A DNA stretch of 64,000 nt from Azospirillum fermentarium. GTDB lineage: Bacteria; Pseudomonadota; Alphaproteobacteria; Azospirillales; Azospirillaceae. Position numbers and translations under genes: made by a program. This document shows positions 57,151 through 64,000 of this stretch, in pieces (the first letter of the stretch is position 1; each line of letters starts with the position of its first letter). The stretch spans positions 644,001 through 708,000 of the forward strand of contig NZ_JAOQNH010000001.1 of NCBI RefSeq assembly GCF_025961205.1, read 5' to 3'. The notes under the pieces are model-generated. The model was not told where the DNA came from. It made no database searches and saw only the letters and a list, made by a program, of their open reading frames with translations.

Positions 57151-57831
57151 ATGCGTGAGATCGTGCTGGACACGGAAACCACCGGCTTCAAGCCGGAGGA
57201 AGGGCACCGGCTGGTGGAAATCGGCTGTCTGGAGCTGGTGAACCATGTGCAGACGGGCAACCGCTTCCACGTCTACATCAACCCCGAACGCCCGGTGCCG
57301 CCGGAAGCGGCGGCGGTCCACGGCCTGACCGACGAGTTCCTGGCCGACAAGCCGGTGTTCGAGACGGTGGCGGCGGAGTTCGTGGCCTTCATCGGCGACT
57401 CCCCGCTGGTGATCCACAACGCATCCTTCGACATGAAGTTCCTGCGCTGGGAACTGAAGCTGCTGGGCTATCCCGAGCTGAAGAACAACGCCATCGACAC
57501 GCTGATGATGGCCCGGCAGAAGTTCCCCGGCGCGCCGGCCACCCTGGACGCCCTGTGCAAACGCTTCGGGGTGGACAATTCCGGCCGTACGTTTCACGGG
57601 GCGCTGCTCGATGCCCAGCTTCTGGCCGAAGTCTATCTGGAACTGCTGGGCGGGCGTCAGGCCGGCCTGTCCCTGACCGGCGCCCCCGTGGCCCGGCGGT
57701 CACAGGAGGCCGGTGGTACGGGCACCCGCACCCGCCGCGAGCCGCGCCCCCACGCCCCGACGGCGGAGGAGCTTGAGGCGCACAAGACCATGCTCGGCCA
57801 GTTGAAGAACGCGCTCTGGCTGGCGGAGTAA
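57151..57831 (+). CDS. dnaQ: DNA polymerase III epsilon subunit (3'-5' proofreading exonuclease)
   Basis: A 226-residue DEDDh exonuclease that proofreads for the replicative polymerase. ExoI is IVLDTETTGF (about 4-13), ExoII HNASFDMKFL and ExoIII HGALLDAQLLAEVY. The C-terminal charged tail would bind the polymerase alpha subunit. ATG at 57151 is preferred because MREIVLDTETTG is the canonical opening; an ATG five codons earlier is possible. A three-armed palindrome separates it from the convergent oxidoreductase gene. Confidence 0.95.
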   Translation: MREIVLDTETTGFKPEEGHRLVEIGCLELVNHVQTGNRFHVYINPERPVPPEAAAVHGLTDEFLADKPVFETVAAEFVAFIGDSPLVIHNASFDMKFLRWELKLLGYPELKNNAIDTLMMARQKFPGAPATLDALCKRFGVDNSGRTFHGALLDAQLLAEVYLELLGGRQAGLSLTGAPVARRSQEAGGTGTRTRREPRPHAPTAEELEAHKTMLGQLKNALWLAE

Positions 57832-57834
57832 CCG

Positions 57835-57926
57835 GGGCTACCGCCCCGGCCCCGTTTGGAGGCTGACGCCTCCAAACCTCCCCCTCTTTTTATCGATAAA
57901 GACAAAGGGGGTTCGGGCGGTAGCCC
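57835..57926. repeat. Three-armed nested palindrome between dnaQ and the quinone oxidoreductase gene
   Basis: Outer arms GGGCTACCGCCC (57835-57846) and GGGCGGTAGCCC (57915-57926) are perfect. Inside are a perfect 10-bp hairpin (57854-57863 with 57868-57877) and a second stem (CCCCC 57880-57884 with GGGGG 57907-57911) enclosing an AT-rich TTTATCGATAAA palindrome. Folded, it would give a cloverleaf-like shape. It may serve as a two-way terminator. Confidence 0.75.
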
Positions 57927-57932
57927 AGCCGA

Positions 57933-58904
57933 TCAGGGGACCAGCACCGTCGATCCCGTCGTCCCGCGGGCCTGCAGCACCCGGTGCGCCTCGGCCGCAT
58001 CCTTCAGCGCGAACCGCTGCCCCACAGTGATGGTCACCCCGCCGGAGTGGACCACCTCGAACAGTTCGGCGGCGGACGCCATCATGTCGTCGCGCTTGGC
58101 GATGTAGGTGAACAGGGTGGGCCGGGTGACGTAGAGCGATCCCTTGGCCGCCAGCACCTGCAGGTCCAGCGGATCGGGCGCCCCCGACGCGGCGCCGAAC
58201 AGCACCATCAGCCCGCGGGGCTGCAGGCAGTCGAAGCCGGGCAGGAAGGTGGTGCGCCCCACCCCGTCATAGACCACCGGCACGCCGGCCCCGCCGGTCA
58301 GCCGCTTCACCTCGGCCACGAAGTCGGTCCTGGTGTAGAGGATGGGATGGTCGCAGCCGTGGGCGCGGGCCAGCTCGGCCTTTTCCTCGGTGCTGACGGT
58401 GCCGATGACGGTGGCGCCCAGGTGCTTGGCCCATTGGCACAGCAGCAGCCCGACCCCCCCGGCGGCGGCCTGGACCAGGATGGTGTCGCCCGGCTTGACC
58501 ACATAGGTGGAGCGCAGGAGGAACTGGGCGGTCATGCCCTGCAGCATCATGGCCGCGGCCTGCTCGTCGCCGATCCAGCTCGGCAGCGGGATCATGCGGT
58601 CGGCGGGGGCGATGCGGGCTTCGGCATAGGCACCCATGGGACCGGCGTAGGCCACGCGGTCGCCGGGCTTCAGCGACACGCCCTCGCCCACCGCCTCCAC
58701 CACCCCGGCGGCCTCGACGCCGATGATGCAGGGCAACTGCGGCAGCGTGTAGGCGCCGGAGCGGTGATAGGTGTCGATGTAGTTCAGCCCGACGGCGGTG
58801 TGGCGCAGGCGGACCTCGCCGGGGCCGGGGTCGCCGACCGTGACCTCTTCCCACCGCAGGGCTTCGGGGCCGCCGTACTCGTGGATGCGGACCGCATGAA
58901 CCAT
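57933..58904 (-). CDS. qorA: NADPH:quinone oxidoreductase, medium-chain dehydrogenase family
   Basis: A 323-residue zinc-free MDR protein that would reduce quinones by one electron with NADPH. The start MVHAVRIHEYGGPEALRWEE, the NYIDTYHRSGAYT catalytic region (about 44-56) and the Rossmann segment VQAAAGGVGLLLCQWAKHLGATVIGT are typical of QorA. ATG at 58904 has AAGGGACGAGAG upstream. Whether quinone is the physiological substrate is not shown. It is convergent with dnaQ. Confidence 0.93.
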   Translation of the reverse strand: MVHAVRIHEYGGPEALRWEEVTVGDPGPGEVRLRHTAVGLNYIDTYHRSGAYTLPQLPCIIGVEAAGVVEAVGEGVSLKPGDRVAYAGPMGAYAEARIAPADRMIPLPSWIGDEQAAAMMLQGMTAQFLLRSTYVVKPGDTILVQAAAGGVGLLLCQWAKHLGATVIGTVSTEEKAELARAHGCDHPILYTRTDFVAEVKRLTGGAGVPVVYDGVGRTTFLPGFDCLQPRGLMVLFGAASGAPDPLDLQVLAAKGSLYVTRPTLFTYIAKRDDMMASAAELFEVVHSGGVTITVGQRFALKDAAEAHRVLQARGTTGSTVLVP

Positions 58905-58933
58905 GTCTCTCGTCCCTTCTTTTTGAGCGCGTG

Positions 58934-59403
58934 TCAGGTTGCCGGCTGCAGCGCGTGGCGCCGCTCCAGATCGAGAAGATGGGCCTTGGTGATCAGGCCG
59001 CCCTGGCCGGAATAGCCGCCGGGGCTGGTGCCGCCGCCGACCACCCGGTGACAGGGAATGATGATGGGAATGGGGTTGCGCCCGCAGGCACCCCCCACCG
59101 CCCGCGCCGCACTGCCCAGATGCCGGGCCATGGTGCCGTAGGTCCAGGTCTGGCCATAGGGGATGGTCAGCATCAGATCCCACACCCGCCGCTGAAAGGC
59201 GGTGCCGGCGGGCTGCAGCGGCAGGTCGAAGCGCTGCAGGCGTCCCGTGAAATAGGCGTCCAGTTGCGCCGCCGCCTCGTCCAGCAGCGGGTCGCCGGAC
59301 ACGGTGCCGTCCCCCCCGCCCCAGTCCAGCACGGTCACCGCCCCGTCCCGGGCGGTGATGGTCAGGGGGCCGAGCGGGCTGTCGATGGTGATGCGGCGGG
59401 CGG

Positions 59404-59407
<4 letters not shown>
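58934..59407 (-). CDS. ogt: Methylated-DNA--[protein]-cysteine S-methyltransferase
   Basis: A 157-residue suicide repair protein that takes alkyl groups off O6-guanine. The acceptor Cys is in the family motif [12 protein letters not shown], with the helix-turn-helix Arg finger region [22 protein letters not shown] before it. Its start overlaps the stop of the upstream DUF255 gene by 4 bases, so translation is coupled. Confidence 0.95.
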
Positions 59408-61461
<2,054 letters not shown>

Positions 61462-61635
61462 AACCCATCCGGTGGTAACGGTGTCGCGCCCGGCGTGGTG
61501 GCGCGGGACGTGGATCGCACATATACTGATACGGCAAGGGCGGCGTGGCGCCCCGCCCGTCAGAGATCCGAACCCCTTGAGTATGGGGTTCTTTCCCCCC
61601 GCTGGAAACATCCGCGCGCTGAGGAAATTGCCCAG

Positions 61636-61896
61636 ATGAAAATTTCCGTCGATATCGACTGCACCCCGGCGGAGGCTCGGGCCTTCTTCGGCCTCCCCGA
61701 CGTGAAGCCCATGCAGGACGCGCTGATGCGTGAAATGCAGGACCGGATGATGGCGAACATGAACGCCATGGACCCGGAGACCATGTTCAAGACCTGGCTG
61801 CCCGCCGGCATCCAGGGGGTGGAGCAGATTCAGAAAGCCTTCTGGTCCCAGATGGCCTCGGCGCTCGGCAGCAGCAGCAAGGAACCGCGTAAGTGA
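61636..61896 (+). CDS. Small conserved alphaproteobacterial protein, DUF6489-like
   Basis: An 86-residue acidic, methionine-rich protein. [23 protein letters not shown] opens it, followed by a helix with many Met ([26 protein letters not shown]) and a [17 protein letters not shown] segment that looks phasin-like. I recall the pattern as DUF6489; no function is known. ATG at 61636 has GAGGAAA about 13 bases upstream. Its stop overlaps the start of the ferredoxin-like gene (GTGA), so the two are probably made together. Confidence 0.78.
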   Translation: MKISVDIDCTPAEARAFFGLPDVKPMQDALMREMQDRMMANMNAMDPETMFKTWLPAGIQGVEQIQKAFWSQMASALGSSSKEPRK

Positions 61897-62252
61897 CCGA
61901 TCCCACACTCTACTTCGACGCCCACGTCTTCATCTGCACCAACCGCCGCCCCGACGGGCACAAGCGGGGAAGCTGTGCGGCCCGCGGGTCGGAGAAGCTG
62001 CGCGACTATATGAAGGCCCGCTCCAAGGAGCTGGGGCTGGAGGGGCGCATCCGCGTGAACGCTGCCGGTTGCCTGGACCGCTGCGAGCTGGGGCCGGCCA
62101 TGGTCATTTACCCCGAGGGGGTGTGGTACACCTTCCACTCGGTGGCGGATGTGGAAGAGATCCTGACCGTTCACCTGACCGAAGGCCGGCGGGTGGACCG
62201 GCTGATGCTCCAGCCCGATCAGAAGACCCTGCGCCCCGATCAGATGGGCTGA
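61893..62252 (+). CDS. Thioredoxin-like [2Fe-2S] ferredoxin
   Basis: A 119-residue protein of the thioredoxin-fold ferredoxin family. Four Cys form the expected cluster pattern: Cys15 (FICTNRR), Cys28 (GSCAARG), Cys60 (AAGCLDRC) and Cys64. Length matches stand-alone (2Fe-2S) ferredoxins. The redox partner is unknown. The start is GTG at 61893, overlapping the upstream small gene. mnmE follows 35 bases later on the same strand. Confidence 0.93.
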   Translation: MTDPTLYFDAHVFICTNRRPDGHKRGSCAARGSEKLRDYMKARSKELGLEGRIRVNAAGCLDRCELGPAMVIYPEGVWYTFHSVADVEEILTVHLTEGRRVDRLMLQPDQKTLRPDQMG

Positions 62253-62287
62253 CCTTTCCCTCTCTTCCAAGACGGTCAATCGAGTTC

Positions 62288-63637
62288 ATGGACGCGACCA
62301 TCTTCGCGCTCGCCACCGCCCCCGGCCGATCCGGTGTGGCGGTGGTTCGCGTTTCGGGCCCCGGCGCCGGTGCGGCGCTGGCGGCCCTGACCACCCGCCC
62401 CCCGACCACTCGCCCGCTGCCCGCCCCCCGCATGGCCACCCTGGCCCGCCTGCGCAGCCCCGACGACGGGGCCGTTCTGGACGACGCGCTGGTGCTGTGG
62501 TTCCCCGCCCCCCGCAGCTTCACCGGCGAGGATGTGGTGGAACTTCATCTCCACGGCGGCCGCGCCGTGGTGGCGGCGGTGACCCAGGCGCTGGGCGCCC
62601 TGCCCGGCCTGCGCGTCGCCGAACCCGGTGAGTTCACCCGCCGCGGGTTCGAGAACGGCAAGTTCGACCTGACCGCGGCGGAAGCCGTCGCCGACCTGAT
62701 CGACGCCGAAACCGCCGCCCAACGGCGCCAGGCCCTGCGCCAGATGGAGGGGGAACTTGGCCGTCTCTACGACCGCTGGCGGGAGCGGCTGACCCGCGCG
62801 CTCGCCCATCTGGAGGCCGACATCGACTTCCCCGACGAGGATCTGCCCGGCGGCGTGTCCGACGCCGTGCGCCCGGTGCTGACCGCGCTGGCCGCCGAGA
62901 TCGCCGCCCACCTGAACGACGGGGGCCGCGGCGAGCGGCTGCGCGAGGGGTTGCACATCGCCATCATCGGCGCCCCCAACGCCGGCAAGTCCAGCCTGCT
63001 GAACGCGCTGGCCCGGCGGGACGCCGCCATCGTCTCCGCCCACGCCGGCACCACCCGCGACGTGGTGGAAGTCCACCTCGACCTCGGCGGCTACCCGGTG
63101 ATCCTGGCCGACACCGCCGGCCTGCGCGACACCGCCGACGAGGTGGAGGCAGAGGGGGTGCGCCGTGCCCGCCGCCGCGCCGAACAGGCCGACGTCAAGG
63201 TGGCGGTGTTCGATGGCACCCTGTGGCCGGACCTGGACGCCGACACCCGCGCGCTGCTGGACGCCGACACGGTGGTGGTTCTGAACAAGGCCGACGTCGC
63301 CGCCGCCCTGCCCGCCGGGGCCGCGGTGGACGGTCACCCGGCCCTGCCCCTGTCGGCCCGCTCGGGTGACGGCATCGCAGCACTGGAGGCGCGTTTGACG
63401 GCGTTGAGCGCCGACCGTCTAGCGGCCGGCGGCGCCCCGGCCCTGACGCGGGCACGGCACCGCGGGGCGCTGGAGGAATGCACCGCCGCCCTGCAGCGGG
63501 CGCTGTCCGCCCCGCTGCCGGAACTGGCGGCGGAGGATGTGCGTCTGGCCAGCCGGGCGCTGGGCCGCATCACCGGGCGGGTGGATGTGGAGGATCTGCT
63601 GGACGTGATCTTCCGGGATTTCTGCATCGGCAAATGA
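62288..63637 (+). CDS. mnmE: tRNA modification GTPase MnmE
   Basis: MnmE works with MnmG to place aminomethyl or carboxymethylaminomethyl groups on U34 of tRNAs. The 449-residue protein has the N-terminal tetrahydrofolate-binding domain (IFALATAPGRSGVAVVRVSG), a helical domain and the inserted GTPase domain: G1 GAPNAGKSS, G3 DTAGLRDT, G4 NKAD. The C-terminal catalytic FCIGK is intact. ATG at 62288 begins the conserved region. mnmG follows after a parS site and a terminator-like hairpin. Confidence 0.97.
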   Translation: MDATIFALATAPGRSGVAVVRVSGPGAGAALAALTTRPPTTRPLPAPRMATLARLRSPDDGAVLDDALVLWFPAPRSFTGEDVVELHLHGGRAVVAAVTQALGALPGLRVAEPGEFTRRGFENGKFDLTAAEAVADLIDAETAAQRRQALRQMEGELGRLYDRWRERLTRALAHLEADIDFPDEDLPGGVSDAVRPVLTALAAEIAAHLNDGGRGERLREGLHIAIIGAPNAGKSSLLNALARRDAAIVSAHAGTTRDVVEVHLDLGGYPVILADTAGLRDTADEVEAEGVRRARRRAEQADVKVAVFDGTLWPDLDADTRALLDADTVVVLNKADVAAALPAGAAVDGHPALPLSARSGDGIAALEARLTALSADRLAAGGAPALTRARHRGALEECTAALQRALSAPLPELAAEDVRLASRALGRITGRVDVEDLLDVIFRDFCIGK

Positions 63638-63643
63638 GCGGTG

Positions 63644-63673
63644 CACCCCATGTTTCACGTGAAACATGGGGTG
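63644..63673. promoter_or_regulatory. Perfect parS site within a 30-bp palindrome
   Basis: TGTTTCACGTGAAACA (63651-63666) is the parS consensus, the binding site for ParB in chromosome segregation. It is embedded in perfect 15-bp arms extending to CACCCC/GGGGTG. It lies between mnmE and mnmG, about 9.6 kb from the presumed origin; parAB usually lie just downstream of mnmG-rsmG in Alphaproteobacteria. Confidence 0.9.
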
Positions 63674-63685
63674 GCACGGCGTTTC

Positions 63686-63735
63686 CCAAGGGGGCACATG
63701 CGCAAACGCAGCATGTGCCCCCTTGGCGTTTTGGG
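63686..63735 (+). terminator. Terminator-like hairpin after mnmE
   Basis: Perfect 16-bp arms (63686-63701 and 63711-63726) around a 9-base loop, followed by CGTTTTG. It probably separates mnmE and mnmG transcripts. Confidence 0.7.
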
Positions 63736-63758
63736 CGATTCCGCCTAGAGTACCGCCT

Positions 63759-64000
63759 ATGCGCACATTCGATATCATCGTGGTTGGCGGCGGTCACGCC
63801 GGATGCGAAGCGGCTGCCGCGGCGGCCCGCATGGGTGCCGCCACCCTGCTCCTGACTCACAAGGTTGAGACCATCGGCGAGATGTCCTGCAACCCCGCCA
63901 TCGGTGGGTTGGGCAAGGGCCATCTGGTCCGTGAGATCGACGCCCTCGACGGGTTGATGGGCCGGGTGATCGACCGCGGCGGCATCCAGTTCCGCATCCT
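63759..64000 (+). CDS. mnmG: tRNA uridine 5-carboxymethylaminomethyl modification protein MnmG, 5' part only
   Basis: The first 80 residues of MnmG, the FAD enzyme partner of MnmE. The dinucleotide-binding motif [13 protein letters not shown] (about 7-19) and the family signature [28 protein letters not shown] are seen. The gene runs off the right end of the window. In relatives rsmG, parA and parB follow, which fits the parS site just upstream. Confidence 0.97.
   Translation, partial: MRTFDIIVVGGGHAGCEAAAAAARMGAATLLLTHKVETIGEMSCNPAIGGLGKGHLVREIDALDGLMGRVIDRGGIQFRI

Overview
The window is high-GC chromosomal DNA of an alphaproteobacterium. Gene content and order point to the Rhodospirillales, probably an Azospirillum/Niveispirillum-like organism, though genus is inference. 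Supporting signs are the runs serB/miaA/ilvBN/ilvC, tsaB-rimI, olsBA-miaB-phoH-ybeY-corC, hemE//ppsR-maf-aroE-coaE-dnaQ and mnmE-mnmG, plus mucR, bactofilin, acnB and several class III cyclases. About 64 protein genes are supported; no rRNA, tRNA or CRISPR array was found.

Layout. 0-2.3 kb: cell shape (mreC partial, mreB) and a YqhA-like membrane protein. 2.5-3.3 kb: phoU. 3.4-4.6 kb: a lower-GC gene for a phospholipase-C-fold protein lacking the usual catalytic histidines. 4.9-9.2 kb: branched-chain amino acid genes ilvC, ilvN, ilvB, with a VapBC-type toxin-antitoxin pair between ilvC and ilvN. 9.5-11.7 kb: an aminotransferase and miaA. 11.7-14.2 kb: an AT-rich island with a small gene and a 586-residue protein carrying a possible Cys-His-Asp protease signature. 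14.3-21.8 kb: serB, a CysZ/EI24-like protein, bactofilin, a sensor cyclase, and a TSUP exporter/TIGR02186/universal stress/MAPEG string. 21.8-29.6 kb is accessory: a DUF4143 ATPase with a palindromic upstream site, an RNA methylase, a bacterial pentameric channel, a LysR/MFS divergon, and a coupled ImmA/IrrE peptidase plus divergent class III cyclase-like gene. 29.8-43.9 kb is mostly conserved: acnB, rraA, corC-ybeY-phoH-miaB, olsBA, mucR, tusA, tsaB-rimI, ddpX, a deacetylase-like protein and nfuA. 44.0-46.8 kb: a cyclase followed by a GGDEF protein. 46.9-53.8 kb: rho, a P-type ATPase, hemJ, hemH, hemE. 54.2-64 kb: ppsR-maf-aroE-coaE-dnaQ, a quinone oxidoreductase, ogt, a DUF255 protein, a small DUF6489-type gene, a 2Fe-2S ferredoxin, mnmE and the start of mnmG.

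The strongest whole-window inference is that this is the chromosomal origin region. The hemE/ppsR gap (53767-54189) is where the Caulobacter crescentus origin lies (hemE/RP001). It holds four near-consensus DnaA boxes and an AT-rich tract. A perfect parS sits at 63651-63666 inside a 30-bp palindrome, a perfect 14-bp parS core lies within aroE, and a one-mismatch copy lies beside rho. hem and rho genes point left of the gap and ppsR-dnaQ point right, as expected of genes read away from an origin.

Intergenic spaces carry a second layer: three copies of a double-hairpin REP-like element, two copies of a CCCTCTCCCC hairpin, GTTTAAAC-bearing palindromes at 3' ends, and a three-armed palindrome between dnaQ and the quinone oxidoreductase gene. 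The candidates most likely to be undescribed systems are the ImmA/IrrE-cyclase pair (28159-29591) and the AT-rich protease-like island (12190-14191).
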